A DNA stretch of 64,000 nt from Aliibacillus thermotolerans (GCF_027853235.1 NZ_WKJG01000028.1:35705-99704); one strand, 5' to 3'; counted from the stretch's first letter, positions 24,509 to 34,018 are shown. The notes: generated by a model not told the origin, from the sequence alone. Program-made: numbers and translations.

Positions 24509-24706
24509 ATCATTCACCTCACTCGTTCCTATCCGATCTCTTTTCATTCTATACCCGTCATTCCCTTTATTAAAACGTATTTTACAGCGTGTTTGCTTTT
24601 GCCGATGAGCAGAAGGCCCATTTTTTTATCTTCACATCTTAAATAGCACCTTTTTTCTTTTTTCTTTATATGATGATACAGAAAAGAGAAAAAGGAGTGA
24701 ATGCAA

Positions 24707-25195
24707 ATGGGTTGCAAAAAACATGACGGTCATGCAGGTGGATGCGTTTGCGATGCCGTTCAATCGATAAAAGAAGCACAAGATAAAGTAGAGAAAGGAG
24801 CCGACTGCAAAAATAGTTGCTATGACAAACTATTAAGTCCAAAACGTCATCATCGTTCAGGTTCTGATACAGTCCCATTTATGTTGCAAAATAAAAAAGG
24901 AAATTACTTTTATTCCGTAGGCGGCGTCGGCACAGATCATTGTTTTCAAACGGTGTTTTTCCGCGTAGAAAAAGTGGATGAAAAATCTTGTTGTGCTACC
25001 TTATCCTTGTTACGTCCTGATACAGATATTGAATTAGATGGTTGTTGCGTGGACCCTACTTCCATTTGTGCAGTAGATGATTTAGAACGGACTGGATATT
25101 GCATCGAAGTAGACCTCGACTGCTTCTGTGCGATTCAATGTCTTGATCCGGATCTCGTTGGCGGTAACAACCATCATCACGGCTGCTGTAAATAA
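24707..25195 (+). CDS. Cysteine-rich spore coat protein, CotY/CotZ family
   Basis: 162 residues with 17 cysteines (for example KSCCATLSLLRPDTD, DGCCVDPTSICAVDDLERTG, LDCFCAIQCLDP and a final HGCCK), matching the CotY/CotZ crust and exosporium family, whose members assemble into disulfide-linked two-dimensional lattices on the spore surface. ATG 24707 is preferred because AAGGAG is 9 nt away, while ATG 24701 is too close. Upstream TATATGATG (24667) with AC at 24647 weakly resembles a sigma-K promoter. A CotO-like gene lies beyond a repeat region, as cotO and cotZ are neighbours in B. subtilis. Only one copy here. Confidence 0.9.
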   Translation: MGCKKHDGHAGGCVCDAVQSIKEAQDKVEKGADCKNSCYDKLLSPKRHHRSGSDTVPFMLQNKKGNYFYSVGGVGTDHCFQTVFFRVEKVDEKSCCATLSLLRPDTDIELDGCCVDPTSICAVDDLERTGYCIEVDLDCFCAIQCLDPDLVGGNNHHHGCCK

Positions 25196-25210
25196 TCCAT
25201 CTTTATTTGG

Positions 25211-25256
25211 AGCTGTCCAAAAAGTCATGATTGGTGACTTTTTGGACATTTTTTTG
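25211..25256 (+). terminator. Coat gene terminator
   Basis: TGTCCAAAAAGTCA / TGACTTTTTGGACA perfect 14-bp stem, then TTTTTTTG. Confidence 0.85.
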
Positions 25257-25280
25257 TTACCGCTTCATCAAAAATTGCTT

Positions 25281-25550
25281 TTGGAAACGCCTCTTGGCCG
25301 AATCATGGCATGTTTCCAACACCAAATTGTTGATGGAAGTAAGTCATGGATAGTCATGCCATCGTTTCATATAAAAATAGCTAATGGAAGCAAGCCATGA
25401 ATGGCTCATAACACTGTTTCATTCAAAAATGTCTGATGAAAGCAAGCCATGGATCGCTCATGCCACCGTTTCATTCAAAAATAATAGTTTGTGGAAACAA
25501 GCTATGAATGGATCATGGCACCGTTTCAGCGCTAAATGATTGTTGAAAGG
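25281..25550. repeat. Tandem array of degenerate 51-56-bp imperfect palindromes
   Basis: Five clear units and one partial, starting near 25281, 25333, 25384, 25435, 25491 and 25545. Each has a GGAAA/GGAAG left arm, a central GCCATG...CATGGC-like part and a GTTTCA/GTTTCC right arm, so each can fold to a hairpin; the first has perfect TTGGAAAC / GTTTCCAA ends. Units are joined by A-rich linkers (AAAAAT). No open frame or transposase. Function unknown. Confidence 0.7.
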
Positions 25551-25595
25551 AACGCTCGATTTATTTTTCAGAACTTATTAGACAGCCTCCTTTTT

Positions 25596-26087
25596 TTATA
25601 AAGAGACAATATACATTTTTTCTATTTCTTTTAAATCCAGTGTATATTCTAACTGATCGGCTTCGTTTAACAAAGTAATCGCTTTTTCATCAATCGTGAC
25701 AACTAAACCTTGAATTCTCTTATCTTTCGTTTCGCACGCAATCACTGGATCAATATAATGAGGCAATTCTTTTACGTACTGAATCATTTCTTGTACGCTC
25801 GTATCTTCCTCCTTTATTTCTGCTGGTGACGTTGGTACTTCTTCTTTTTTCGTTAATTTTTGTTGTTTTTCTTGGTCCGTTGTAGTTGAGAACGTACTTC
25901 TACCTTCGCTGACTTCTCTATGTTGGTGAGATGCATACTGCTTTCTCTTCTTTCCTCCTTTTTTTCTTTTCTTTTCGCCTACTTGTTTTTTTACAACCAT
26001 TCGTTGTCCTGGTTGTTCAATTTTTGCAGTGAGCTGAGGTTGATCAATATAATAGAGCGGCTCTGATTTATCATTCCGATTCACCAT
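25596..26087 (-). CDS. cotO: CotO-like spore coat protein
   Basis: 163 residues from ATG 26087 (GCGGAGGGATCAC). N-terminus SEPLYYIDQPQLTAKIEQPG is like the PLLYIxQP start of CotO; a strongly basic low-complexity centre (VGEKKRKKGGKKRKQY) follows, then a C-terminal beta domain (VIACETKDKRIQGLVVTI ... ITLLNEADQLEYTLDLKEIEKMYIVSL). CotO directs outer coat encasement in B. subtilis and lies next to cotZ and near fabI, as here. Motif similarity is modest, so synteny carries much of the call. Confidence 0.65.
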   Translation of the reverse strand: MVNRNDKSEPLYYIDQPQLTAKIEQPGQRMVVKKQVGEKKRKKGGKKRKQYASHQHREVSEGRSTFSTTTDQEKQQKLTKKEEVPTSPAEIKEEDTSVQEMIQYVKELPHYIDPVIACETKDKRIQGLVVTIDEKAITLLNEADQLEYTLDLKEIEKMYIVSL

Positions 26088-26199
26088 GTGATCCCTCCGC
26101 GCTTCTATCTTTTCTTTAATAGCATGTATATGCATCGTGAAAATCGTTCATTCTTTTTTATTTTCGGCATATAGTGATAGATATAGGGAGGAATGGCTC

Positions 26200-26613
26200 A
26201 TGCTTTGGTTTTTTTTCGCGTTAAATATGTGGTTTGTATTGCTATTATATTCTTATTTATTGAAAAAAAGGCATCGTACGGAAAACAGTGCTACCTTTAT
26301 CGTCAACGTGACCATGACCCCTCCTCTTCTGTTTGCACTCTGTAATGGACTGTTATTTACTCATATGTATCCCGGGTTTCTAGTAGAAACGAGTATTGCG
26401 GCAGCTTTTTTAGGAGCAAGTTGCGGACTGTTATTTGGAAGTTTATTTGATAATCATTCGAGTATGTTTGGCGGAGCGAGTGGGATATTAGCCGGTATTA
26501 TTTCCCCTTTTATGAGCGAAATTACCGGTCGTTCTCTTTCTTTATTATTATTTACTCACGCTATATTTTTTCTTTTCCTGCTTTATCTTCGCTATCAAAA
26601 ATTCAATCATTAA
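26200..26613 (+). CDS. Small integral membrane protein, unknown
   Basis: 137 residues with about four hydrophobic helices (LWFFFALNMWFVLLLYSYLL; LLFALCNGLLFTHMYPG; TSIAAAFLGASCGLLFGSLF; LLLFTHAIFFLFLLYL) and a Gly/Ser-rich loop MFGGASGILAGIISPFM. ATG 26200 is chosen for AGGGAGGAATGGCTC. No known family. Followed by a terminator. Confidence 0.6.
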   Translation: MLWFFFALNMWFVLLLYSYLLKKRHRTENSATFIVNVTMTPPLLFALCNGLLFTHMYPGFLVETSIAAAFLGASCGLLFGSLFDNHSSMFGGASGILAGIISPFMSEITGRSLSLLLFTHAIFFLFLLYLRYQKFNH

Positions 26614-26625
26614 CTTATTTCCCAA

Positions 26626-26677
26626 AAAAACCGACTCCGTGCTAGAATAGATGACGCGATGCGGTTTCTTTTTTTTG
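26626..26677 (+). terminator. Terminator
   Basis: AAACCG / CGGTTT stem with further GACTCC...GCGAT pairing, then CTTTTTTTT. Confidence 0.6.
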
Positions 26678-26705
26678 AATTTTTTGCGACAAGGTGGTGA
26701 CACAA

Positions 26706-27155
26706 GTGGTTGTAGAATATATTCTTATTTTTATCGGAGCGGCAGTTCCTTGGTTTGAAATAGGACTTGTCATTCCCCTTGGAATCCTTCGAGGCCTTTC
26801 CCCTTTTTGGGTAATGCTTCTTGCTTTTTTTGGAAATGTGAGTACAGTTGTTGCCCTTATTATTGGGTTCGATAAATTCAAATTATGGTATACAAAGCGT
26901 CAAAAGAAAAAAGAAGCTTCTTCCGCTAAACGAAAAGAGCGGGCGAAGCGAATTTGGAACAAGTATGGCCTGCCAGGACTCGCATTTTTAGGTCCCATTG
27001 TACTTGGGATCCATATCGCTGCTTTTATTGGAATGTCTTTAGGAGCTTCGAAATATTGGACAATCCTTTGGATGACGATCAGCTTACTGTTATGGACGCT
27101 TTTCTTTGGGATTGTTACGATGCTTGGTTTTGATTTTGTGACGAATCGCTGGTGA
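26706..27155 (+). CDS. Small multidrug export protein family (PF06695-type) membrane protein
   Basis: 149 residues, four to five helices: VVEYILIFIGAAVPWFEIGLVIPLGILRGL, WVMLLAFFGNVSTVVALIIG, a basic cytoplasmic loop (TKRQKKKEASSAKRKERAKRIW), GLAFLGPIVLGIHIAAFIGMSLGASKYWTI, and a last helix. The E-I-x-x-x-I-P-x-G-x-x-x-G pattern is that of the family annotated as small multi-drug export; real transport substrates are unproven. GTG 26706 fits AAGGTGGTG, and GTG 26694 is an alternative. Confidence 0.75.
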   Translation: MVVEYILIFIGAAVPWFEIGLVIPLGILRGLSPFWVMLLAFFGNVSTVVALIIGFDKFKLWYTKRQKKKEASSAKRKERAKRIWNKYGLPGLAFLGPIVLGIHIAAFIGMSLGASKYWTILWMTISLLLWTLFFGIVTMLGFDFVTNRW

Positions 27156-27170
27156 ATCACTTCGTTACGA

Positions 27171-27217
27171 AAAAAAGCGAACCCCCCGTACTTCCTTTTC
27201 CGGACTGGTTCGCTTGT
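27171..27217 (-). terminator. fabI terminator
   Basis: AAGCGAACC / GGTTCGCTT stem, with T7 on the minus strand. Confidence 0.75.
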
Positions 27218-27222
27218 TGTCA

Positions 27223-28005
27223 TTAAATACCAATTTGATGAAAACCACCGTCGACGTGAATGATTTCTCCCGTAATACCGCGCGATAAATCACTCATTAA
27301 AAAGAGCGCTGTATCTCCTACTTCTTCTTGATTCGTTAAGCGACGAAGGGGTGCTCTTTCTTCAATTTCTTTTAACACCTCATTAAATCCACTGATTCCT
27401 TTGGCGGATAATGTTCGAATAGGTCCGGCTGAAATGGCATTGACACGGATGTTATCTTTTCCAAGATCATTGGCGAGATAGCGAACACTTGCATCCAATG
27501 AAGCTTTCGCTACTCCCATGACATTGTAATTTTTCACGATTCTCTCACCACCAAGATATGTCAACGTAACAATTGAGCCGCCTTCATTCATTAAGCCTAA
27601 TTCTTTTATAGCTTTGGCTACCGCTGTAAGAGAATAAGAACTGATATTATGTGCCAGTAAAAAGCCATCGCGCGTCGTGTTTAAATAGTCGCCACTTAAA
27701 TCTTCTCGATTAGCAAAAGCAATGCAATGGGCAAGCCCCTGAATGGTTCCGACCTCTTCTTTGATTTGTTGAAACGCTTGTTCAATTTGGTTGTCGTCGG
27801 TAATATCACATGGTAAGATGAGTGAATCATCCCGCTCTAACGTTTCTACTAATTGTTTTACGTTTTTTTCTAAACGTTCGCCGGCATATGTAAAAATAAG
27901 TCGCGCTCCTGCTTTTGCTAGACTTTGAGCAATCCCCCAAGCGATACTTCTTTTATTCGCCACCCCCATGATGACATATGTTTTTCCTTCTAACGATAAC
28001 GGCAT
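27223..28005 (-). CDS. fabI: Enoyl-[acyl-carrier-protein] reductase (NADH), FabI
   Basis: 260 residues. Cofactor region IMGVANKRSIAWGIAQSLAKAGARL (near 13-37), CDIT, SLT, and the catalytic Tyr-x6-Lys segment YNVMGVAKASLDASVRYLA. It carries out the last step of each fatty acid elongation cycle and is the triclosan-sensitive type. ATG 28005 has AAGGAGAGATAGTG; the frame up to 28041 has no site. Near cotO as in B. subtilis, where fabI was yjbW. Confidence 0.95.
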   Translation of the reverse strand: MPLSLEGKTYVIMGVANKRSIAWGIAQSLAKAGARLIFTYAGERLEKNVKQLVETLERDDSLILPCDITDDNQIEQAFQQIKEEVGTIQGLAHCIAFANREDLSGDYLNTTRDGFLLAHNISSYSLTAVAKAIKELGLMNEGGSIVTLTYLGGERIVKNYNVMGVAKASLDASVRYLANDLGKDNIRVNAISAGPIRTLSAKGISGFNEVLKEIEERAPLRRLTNQEEVGDTALFLMSDLSRGITGEIIHVDGGFHQIGI

Positions 28006-28183
28006 CACTATCTCTCCTTCATTCCATATTCTTTCTAGCAATACTATGATAGCATTTTACCATTCTTCCCTACTACTCCCAATATCCTTTTGAATGTACG
28101 AACCATTGGTTGAAAATAAGGATGATTATTCGATACAATAAACGGCAAGCAAGAGAACGAACACGAAAAAGCAGGTGATGTGC

Positions 28184-28924
28184 TTGAATCACACGTATGA
28201 CATCATTGGAGACGTACACGGATGTTTTCGTGAATTAGTCGCTTTATTGAAAAAATGTCATTACGATGAGTCAGAAGGTATATTTATTCATCCAGAAGGA
28301 AGAATGCCTGTTTTCGTTGGAGATATTACCGATCGAGGTCCTGCTTCTGTTGAGACGATCAAGCTTGTTACCAACATGGTAAGAAAAAAAGCCGCACTGT
28401 ACGTACCTGGGAATCATTGCAATAAATTATATCGTTATTTTCTCGGGAGAAATGTTCAAATTACCCATGGATTAGAAACGACGGTGAGAGAGTTGCAAAA
28501 ACTATCCTCTAATGAATACGAGAAGGTAAAAAATGCGTTTATGGAGTTATATGAAAACGCCCCTCTTTATTTGCGGTTAGCAGACGACCACGTAGTTGTT
28601 GCCCATGCGGGAATTCGTGAAAACTTGATCGGACAAAAAGGGAAGAAAGTAAAAACATTTGTTTTGTACGGAGACATTACTGGAGAAAAACATCCCGATG
28701 GATCTCCAGTGCGAAGAGATTGGGCTCGGCATTATCGGGGAAAACGACTCATTGTGTATGGACATACTCCCGTCCATCAGCCAAGACAAATAAACAACAC
28801 CATAAACATTGACACGGGATGTGTATTCGGAGGGGCGCTTACGGCATTTCATTATCCAGAGAAAATTTTTACAATGGTAACATCTTCCCTTCCGTATCAA
28901 AAAGAAAAATTTACAACTTTTTAG
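28184..28924 (+). CDS. prpE: PrpE-type protein phosphatase / Ap4A hydrolase
   Basis: 246 residues. Calcineurin-like metallophosphatase motifs: [11 protein letters not shown] (GDVHG), [11 protein letters not shown] (GDxxDRG), [13 protein letters not shown] (GNHC), [14 protein letters not shown]. The latter half ([28 protein letters not shown]) closely follows B. subtilis PrpE, reported as a tyrosine phosphatase and asymmetrical Ap4A hydrolase. TTG 28184 is preferred (GCAGGTGATGTGC); GTG 28175 is within the site. Same position relative to nadK and relQ as in B. subtilis, but transcribed convergent to them. Confidence 0.9.
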   Translation: MNHTYDIIGDVHGCFRELVALLKKCHYDESEGIFIHPEGRMPVFVGDITDRGPASVETIKLVTNMVRKKAALYVPGNHCNKLYRYFLGRNVQITHGLETTVRELQKLSSNEYEKVKNAFMELYENAPLYLRLADDHVVVAHAGIRENLIGQKGKKVKTFVLYGDITGEKHPDGSPVRRDWARHYRGKRLIVYGHTPVHQPRQINNTINIDTGCVFGGALTAFHYPEKIFTMVTSSLPYQKEKFTTF

Positions 28925-28928
28925 CAAT

Positions 28929-29723
28929 TTAATCGCCAATAAATGATTCTTTTACTCGCTTCCAAAATGGAAACGGACGAAATCGAGCAAAGCGGATACT
29001 TTCTTCCGCTACTCGACATTGTAACGACTTAATATTTTTTCCAACTAATGAAGCGTGATCGATCGTCAGCATTAAATCGACATCATTCACCGGCTTTAAT
29101 AAACACGTGTGGTGCTGAGGTAAAACGAGGGGAGAACCGATCGTTCGATAGACGCGATTGTTTATGGACGCCATTTCAGATACTTGTAAAGAGGCAAGGG
29201 AAGGATGTAAAATCGCACCTCCTAAAGACTTGTTATAGGCGGTACTGCCGGAGGGTGTCGAGATACATAATCCATCTCCTCGAAACGTCTCAAATGGTTC
29301 GCCTTTAATGTCCATTTGACAAACGAGAGAGCCTTCTAAAGATTTTATCGTACATTCATTCAATGCGAGATGGCGATCTGCTCTTGTGTGATCATCATAC
29401 CGGACAACGACTTCCAACAGCGGATACTCCACGACCTGAAACGGCGTTTTGGCAATGTGAATAACGAGCTTTTCTACTTCTTCCGGCTTCCAATCGGCAT
29501 AGAACCCTAAGTGTCCGGTATGAATACCGACAAATGCGGTTTCATCTAAACGGTCGTGAAAGCGATGAAAAGCATGCAAGAGCGTTCCATCTCCTCCTAC
29601 CGTAATTACAATATCTGGTGTTTCTTCATTTAATTCTAGGTCAAATTCTTGTAAATAGTTAATGAGCTTCTTTTGTAAAGCATTCGATGTCTCATCCCCA
29701 CGTGATGTTACTGCAAATCGCAT
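28929..29723 (-). CDS. nadK: NAD kinase (NadK/PpnKA)
   Basis: 264 residues. GGDGT motif in [16 protein letters not shown] (catalytic Asp), NECTIKS, and [20 protein letters not shown]. Makes NADP from NAD and ATP. ATG 29723 follows TGGAGGTGTCATCG; the four-codon longer form lies in the site. Bacillus species have two NAD kinases, and this one, next to relQ and yjbL, is the PpnKA type. Confidence 0.95.
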   Translation of the reverse strand: MRFAVTSRGDETSNALQKKLINYLQEFDLELNEETPDIVITVGGDGTLLHAFHRFHDRLDETAFVGIHTGHLGFYADWKPEEVEKLVIHIAKTPFQVVEYPLLEVVVRYDDHTRADRHLALNECTIKSLEGSLVCQMDIKGEPFETFRGDGLCISTPSGSTAYNKSLGGAILHPSLASLQVSEMASINNRVYRTIGSPLVLPQHHTCLLKPVNDVDLMLTIDHASLVGKNIKSLQCRVAEESIRFARFRPFPFWKRVKESFIGD

Positions 29724-29745
29724 CGATGACACCTCCAGCGAGACT

Positions 29746-30381
29746 TTATTTTGACCGATAGTTTTTTTCTTGATTTTTCATCATAATCCGTTGCGCTTCA
29801 CGAACTTCTCCTTTTATTTTGGACATTTCTTCATCTAACAAGAATGCTGCCTCCGCTGCATTTTGTAATCGTTTTTTGATCGTTGCAGGAATTTCTCCTC
29901 GATATTTGTAGTTTAAAGAGTGCTCAATGGTCGCCCAGAAGTTCATGGCCATCGTGCGGATTTGGATTTCTACAAGCACTTCTTTTTTTCCTTCTATCGT
30001 ATGTACAGGATAGTTGACGACCATGTGATACGAGCGGTATCCACTCGCTTTTTTTTGCTTAATGTAATCCCTTTCTTCAACAATAATAAAATCCGAACGT
30101 TCGTGTAACATTTCTACCACTGTGTCAATATCGCTAACAAATTGACAAACGATGCGGATTCCTGCGATATCTTGCATCTGGGTAGATAACTGATCGAGCG
30201 GAATATTTTTACGGGCGGCTTTCTCTAAAATACTTGTGACCGGTTTTACTCGACCAGTAACAAATTCAATCGGAGTATGTTGGGAAGACATTTGATATTG
30301 ATCCCGTAGTCGTTTAAATTTTACTTTTAATTCTTCCACCGCTTGTTTATAAGGTGATAGAAACGTATCCCAATTACTCAT
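29746..30381 (-). CDS. relQ: Small alarmone synthetase RelQ (YjbM)
   Basis: 211 residues, the exact length of B. subtilis YjbM. Synthetase motifs: [42 protein letters not shown] and [26 protein letters not shown]. It makes (p)ppGpp without hydrolase or TGS/ACT domains and works as a tetramer. ATG 30381 has GTAGGTGGTGTGTTCG. 22 nt upstream of nadK on the same strand, so probably co-transcribed; alarmone and NADP synthesis are linked by position across Bacilli. Confidence 0.93.
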   Translation of the reverse strand: MSNWDTFLSPYKQAVEELKVKFKRLRDQYQMSSQHTPIEFVTGRVKPVTSILEKAARKNIPLDQLSTQMQDIAGIRIVCQFVSDIDTVVEMLHERSDFIIVEERDYIKQKKASGYRSYHMVVNYPVHTIEGKKEVLVEIQIRTMAMNFWATIEHSLNYKYRGEIPATIKKRLQNAAEAAFLLDEEMSKIKGEVREAQRIMMKNQEKNYRSK

Positions 30382-30416
30382 CGAACACACCACCTACATT
30401 TGTTCTTATTCAGTTA

Positions 30417-30800
30417 TTACGGTTGTACTTGAAAAATCTCCTCTACTGCTTCCACCATTTCCTTTCCATAATTCCCGTTTCCAGGTATGTTCGTTAATAC
30501 ATACTCCATCTCTTCGTGAAAATGAGCAAGTAAAATAGGTTCATAAAGAGATGCATATACGTCCCATTCTTTTTCATACGCTTCTTTTAGCACTGGCCAC
30601 ACTTGTCTTGGAAGACGAAGCTGCACAAAGGCATCATCGGAGTCTAACACGTATACGAATGTTAACGCTTCGGAATCAACCAGCAAGCGCATACCATCTT
30701 TCAGTCGTTGCCACTCCGAAAGCGGCCAATTTTCAATCGGATGTAAATGTAGCGCACTTTCTTTTCTTGAAGTGTTAGTAACTGTCAAGACGTGTTCCAT
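30417..30800 (-). CDS. yjbL: YjbL-like conserved protein (UPF0738 type)
   Basis: 127 residues; ATG 30800 is chosen for GCGAGGTGGAATG, and the frame up to 30905 has no support. Acidic soluble protein (SEWQRLKDGMRLLVDSEALTFVYVLDSDDAFVQLRLPRQVWP ... LTNIPGNGNYGKEMVEAVEEIFQ). Identity rests on sequence pattern plus its place between relQ and the divergent yjbK, exactly as in B. subtilis. Function unknown. Confidence 0.75.
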   Translation of the reverse strand: MEHVLTVTNTSRKESALHLHPIENWPLSEWQRLKDGMRLLVDSEALTFVYVLDSDDAFVQLRLPRQVWPVLKEAYEKEWDVYASLYEPILLAHFHEEMEYVLTNIPGNGNYGKEMVEAVEEIFQVQP

Positions 30801-30961
30801 CATTCCACCTCGCATTATTTCTTCCTCATCTATTTTACCACAACGAGATAAAGCCACTAGGAAAATGTTTTTCAACAAATATCTATCCCGATATTTTCCT
30901 TTCATATGTTATGATAGTAACTAGTTATGATTGCTCTTTACGAGAAAGAGGGAATGTATGG

Positions 30962-31558
30962 ATGGCCAAAGAAAAAGAAATGGAAGTAAAAAATCTTTTA
31001 ACAAAAACCGAGTTTCAATTGTTATGTGAAAACTTTGGAATTACTGAAGATCAATTCACTTGGCAAACAAACATATATTATGACACACCCGAATTTTCCA
31101 TTCGGAAAAAACAAGCGTCATTACGAACGCGCGAAAAAAACGACAGTTTCGAGTTGACATTAAAACAAAAAGCTGACATTGGGAAATGGGAAACAAATCA
31201 AACGATTTCTCGAGCTGATGTTGAAAGGCTGAAAGAATGGAATGAGTTACCGGAAGGAGAAGTAAAATCACAACTCATACAATTATTTTCCAAACTCCCT
31301 TCTCCCATTGAATCATTCGGATCCCTTCAAACAAAGCGAGCAAAAATTCCTTATCAAACAGGTACTCTTTTTCTCGATCACAGTGTTTACTTAGACAAAG
31401 AAGACTTCGAAATAGAGATTGAAGGCGAAAGTATGGAAGAAGTGGAAAGATTACTCCATGCCCTTTTATCTCAATACGATATTCCTAAAAGGAATACAAA
31501 AAGTAAGATCAAACGCTTTTTCACACGATTACAAGAGCTACAACAATCAACGGAGTGA
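30962..31558 (+). CDS. yjbK: CYTH-domain triphosphatase-like protein (YjbK)
   Basis: 198 residues. N-terminal [10 protein letters not shown] is the ExExK signature of the CYTH tunnel fold, with [30 protein letters not shown] and FEIEIEG, whose acidic and basic residues line the tunnel. Family members hydrolyse triphosphate compounds (tripolyphosphate, thiamine triphosphate). ATG 30962 fits AGAGGGAATGTATGG. Overlap with the lytic transglycosylase frame gives an operon. Confidence 0.88.
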   Translation: MAKEKEMEVKNLLTKTEFQLLCENFGITEDQFTWQTNIYYDTPEFSIRKKQASLRTREKNDSFELTLKQKADIGKWETNQTISRADVERLKEWNELPEGEVKSQLIQLFSKLPSPIESFGSLQTKRAKIPYQTGTLFLDHSVYLDKEDFEIEIEGESMEEVERLLHALLSQYDIPKRNTKSKIKRFFTRLQELQQSTE

Positions 31559-31563
31559 GGAAA

Positions 31564-32238
31564 GTGAATATTTCACCATTATTAGAGTTATTATCCATAT
31601 GGGCAACAGATTCCCGTCAACCTAACCGAACAAATCCACCCGTAGCAGGCGTGTTTCAAACGTATTTACAAAACGCCGTACAATCCCAACAGTCTTCTTT
31701 AGCGAACGACTCCACATCTTCTTTATTTTTGTCACCAGAAATGGCATACCGTTACTTTCAAGGGAGCAAGCAAATCGGCGGAGTCACCGCAGATAACATG
31801 ACAGAACAAGTCTCCGGCACGAGTCAAAATAAGCAACCTCCATTAAAAGTGACGAGCAATTACCAAGACTTAATCGAGCAAGCCGGGAAACGATACGGAG
31901 TCGATCCAAACTTAATCTACGCAGTTATTAAGCAAGAGTCAAACTTTAATCCAACAGCGAGAAGTCCGGTTGGTGCGATGGGGCTGATGCAACTGATGCC
32001 TGGAACCGCCAAGCATTTAAACGTACGCAATCCTTTTGATCCTGCAGAAAATATTGATGGTGGCACGCGATATTTAAAAGAGATGCTCGATCGTTACAAC
32101 GGAAACCCAACCTTAGCGCTCGCAGCATACAATGCAGGCCCTGGTAACGTTGATCGCTACAACGGTATTCCACCTTTTAAAGAAACACAAGCTTATGTAC
32201 CAAAAGTAATGAGTACGTATCGTTCCCTCTCTTCATAG
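31564..32238 (+). CDS. Lytic transglycosylase (YjbJ/CwlQ-like, SLT domain)
   Basis: 224 residues. C-terminal SLT domain (about 98-215): [39 protein letters not shown] with the catalytic Glu in [34 protein letters not shown], and a final YVPKVM. It cleaves peptidoglycan glycan strands. The N-terminal 90 residues are low-complexity and have no evident signal peptide, as in YjbJ. GTG 31564 has ACGGAGTGAGGAAA. It ends the yjbK operon; a terminator follows. Confidence 0.9.
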   Translation: MNISPLLELLSIWATDSRQPNRTNPPVAGVFQTYLQNAVQSQQSSLANDSTSSLFLSPEMAYRYFQGSKQIGGVTADNMTEQVSGTSQNKQPPLKVTSNYQDLIEQAGKRYGVDPNLIYAVIKQESNFNPTARSPVGAMGLMQLMPGTAKHLNVRNPFDPAENIDGGTRYLKEMLDRYNGNPTLALAAYNAGPGNVDRYNGIPPFKETQAYVPKVMSTYRSLSS

Positions 32239-32248
32239 GCTGTACCAT

Positions 32249-32297
32249 AGACTGTCTTAGAAAAGCCCATTTTCTCTTCTAAGACAGTCTTTTTTTA
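32249..32297 (+). terminator. Terminator of the yjbK-slt operon
   Basis: AGACTGTCTTAGAA / TTCTAAGACAGTCT, 14 bp, then T7. Confidence 0.9.
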
Positions 32298-32406
32298 TAT
32301 TGGATGAAAATCAAATCATTTGCGGTGTGAATGAGCCATTGCTACAATGAATCGTAGAAGAACACTTGATGATACCCTTTGTCTACTGTCAGAAAGGAGC
32401 ACCCCT

Positions 32407-32787
32407 ATGGAAGAAAAAGCGTCTATGTATGAACGAATCGGCGAAGAGTTACTGCACCGTCTCGTCGATCAATTTTATAAAAATGTAAAAAATGACCCAG
32501 ACCTTTCTCCTATTTTTCCAGATGATTTAACAGAAACAGCGAGAAAGCAGAAACAATTTTTAACCCAATTTTTAGGAGGTCCCCCTCTCTACACGGAAGA
32601 GCACGGTCACCCGATGTTACGGAAACGCCATCTTCCTTTTCCAATTACTCCGACGAGAGCGAAAGCATGGCTACGATGTATGGAACGAGCAATGGATGAA
32701 GTAAATTTTCACGGCCCCCTACGCGATGTCTTTTATTATCGATTAACGCTCACCGCACAGCATATGGTAAATACACCGGAAGAATAG
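32407..32787 (+). CDS. yjbI: Truncated hemoglobin, group II (YjbI)
   Basis: 126 residues. Two-over-two globin: YERIGEELLHRLVDQFYKNVKNDPDLSPIF (B10 Tyr in FYKNV), FLTQFLGGPPLYTEEHGHPMLRKRHLPFPIT with the proximal F8 His in RKRH, and AWLRCMERAMDEV with the G8 Trp region. Binds O2 or NO; linked to oxidative protection in Bacillus. ATG 32407 has AAAGGAGCACCCCT. Directly before spxH (22 nt), as in B. subtilis. Confidence 0.93.
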   Translation: MEEKASMYERIGEELLHRLVDQFYKNVKNDPDLSPIFPDDLTETARKQKQFLTQFLGGPPLYTEEHGHPMLRKRHLPFPITPTRAKAWLRCMERAMDEVNFHGPLRDVFYYRLTLTAQHMVNTPEE

Positions 32788-32809
32788 CGACAGAAAGGAG
32801 TCTGGACCA

Positions 32810-33727
32810 ATGAAAGAGTTAGATTATCAGCTAGAGTGTGATGAAAAGCTGGGTATCTGTGGTCTTTCTCCTGGAGAAAAGATAAAAGAAAAGAAAAAGA
32901 TTGAACTGTATATTTTTACCCATCCGCTTTGTCCGGAATGTTGGGCTTTTGAGCCTGTACTAAAAAAGTTATTGTTGGAGTACGGTCATTATTTTACCGT
33001 TCGTTATTTCGTATCCACTCATTTAGATTTGTGGAACATGAACGAAACTCGGTACAAAAAAGAACAAAAGAATTTGGCTCATTTGTATGAAAAAACAGGA
33101 AGTCGCTCTGGGATGTCGTGTGATGGAGACGTTTGGTTAGAAGTACCCATTCATTCGCCCCATGCACCGTCCATCGCTATTAAAGCTGCTGAAATGCAAG
33201 GAAGACAGCTATCTGTGCAATATTTACGAAGACTAAGAGAATTGTTATTTCTTCACAAAAAAAACATTACGGATGAAGAAGTGCTCATCGAATGTGCCAA
33301 AGACACGGATTTAGATGTCGAGTTATTTAAAAAAGATTTCCATTCAAATTGTGCCCTGAAGGCTTTACAATGTGATATGAAAACGACGCTGGAAATGGGT
33401 GTCGATAAATCCCCAACATTCATTTTTTTTAATGATATTGTTGAAGACGGTGGTTTAAAAATATCCGGCTTGTACTCTTACGACATTTATGTCGCAATCT
33501 TACAAGAAATGCTCGGGGAAAAGCCGATTCCAAAAAAAGCAGTAAACTTACTAGAATTTATGAAACGTTTTAAGTTCGTCGCAACGAAAGAAGTGGAAGT
33601 TGTATTTGATTGGAAAGAAAGAGAAGCCATTTCTCAGTTAAAAAAGCTGGTGCTCCAAAGAAAAATTGAACAAGTTCCTGTGAAACACGGAACGTTTTGG
33701 CGCTATATCGGACCTGCTTCCCCGTAA
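32810..33727 (+). CDS. spxH: SpxH (YjbH), ClpXP adaptor for Spx
   Basis: 305 residues. DsbA-like thioredoxin fold: IELYIFTHPLCPECWAFEPVLKKLL with CxxC (CPEC), a helical insertion, and a cis-Pro region KSPTFIFFND. YjbH binds Spx and speeds its degradation by ClpXP; it is inactivated by aggregation under stress. The usual His/Cys-rich N-terminal tail is replaced here by an acidic stretch with two cysteines (LECDEKLGIC). The target gene spx lies 5 kb away. AAAGGAG precedes the ATG. Confidence 0.93.
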   Translation: MKELDYQLECDEKLGICGLSPGEKIKEKKKIELYIFTHPLCPECWAFEPVLKKLLLEYGHYFTVRYFVSTHLDLWNMNETRYKKEQKNLAHLYEKTGSRSGMSCDGDVWLEVPIHSPHAPSIAIKAAEMQGRQLSVQYLRRLRELLFLHKKNITDEEVLIECAKDTDLDVELFKKDFHSNCALKALQCDMKTTLEMGVDKSPTFIFFNDIVEDGGLKISGLYSYDIYVAILQEMLGEKPIPKKAVNLLEFMKRFKFVATKEVEVVFDWKEREAISQLKKLVLQRKIEQVPVKHGTFWRYIGPASP

Positions 33728-33802
33728 GTCGCATAATTTCTTATTCCCTCCAATAATAATGAAAAAAGACGAATGAAAGAAAAGTGACATGGAGGGAGAA
33801 GG

Positions 33803-33976
33803 ATGGTAAGAATAAGCGTTGGTCTCATTGGGATTGTGATTTCATTTCTGTTGTTTATTTTAGGGCTGATGAAACTATTTCCGCTCTTCATCGCAAGTTT
33901 ATTTTTATTTTTATCGATTTTTTATACGGTCTCTTCGCTCAATGGAAAGCGCGGTTTTAAAGGAATTCATTCCTAA
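33803..33976 (+). CDS. Small membrane protein, YizD-like
   Basis: 57 residues from ATG 33803 (TGGAGGGAGAAGG). Two hydrophobic helices (VGLIGIVISFLLFILGLMKL and PLFIASLFLFLSIFYTV), basic C-terminus (NGKRGFKGIHS). It occupies the place of yizD between yjbH and pepF in B. subtilis. Too short for normal ORF thresholds. Function unknown. Confidence 0.7.
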   Translation: MVRISVGLIGIVISFLLFILGLMKLFPLFIASLFLFLSIFYTVSSLNGKRGFKGIHS

Positions 33977-33981
33977 CATAG

Positions 33982-34018
33982 AAAAAGGAAGCGACTCACT
34001 TGGTGGTTGCTTCCTCTT
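33982..34018. terminator. Terminator between convergent genes
   Basis: AGGAAGC / GCTTCCT stem, A5 before and T-rich tail in the minus direction; serves pepF. Confidence 0.7.

Noticed and set aside
25128..25400. Plus-strand 90-codon frame into the palindrome array
   Set aside because: Starts inside the coat gene in another frame, runs through its terminator and the hairpin repeats; not coding.
25281..25550. CRISPR array
   Set aside because: Repeats are degenerate and cover the whole period with no unique spacers, and no cas genes are in the window.
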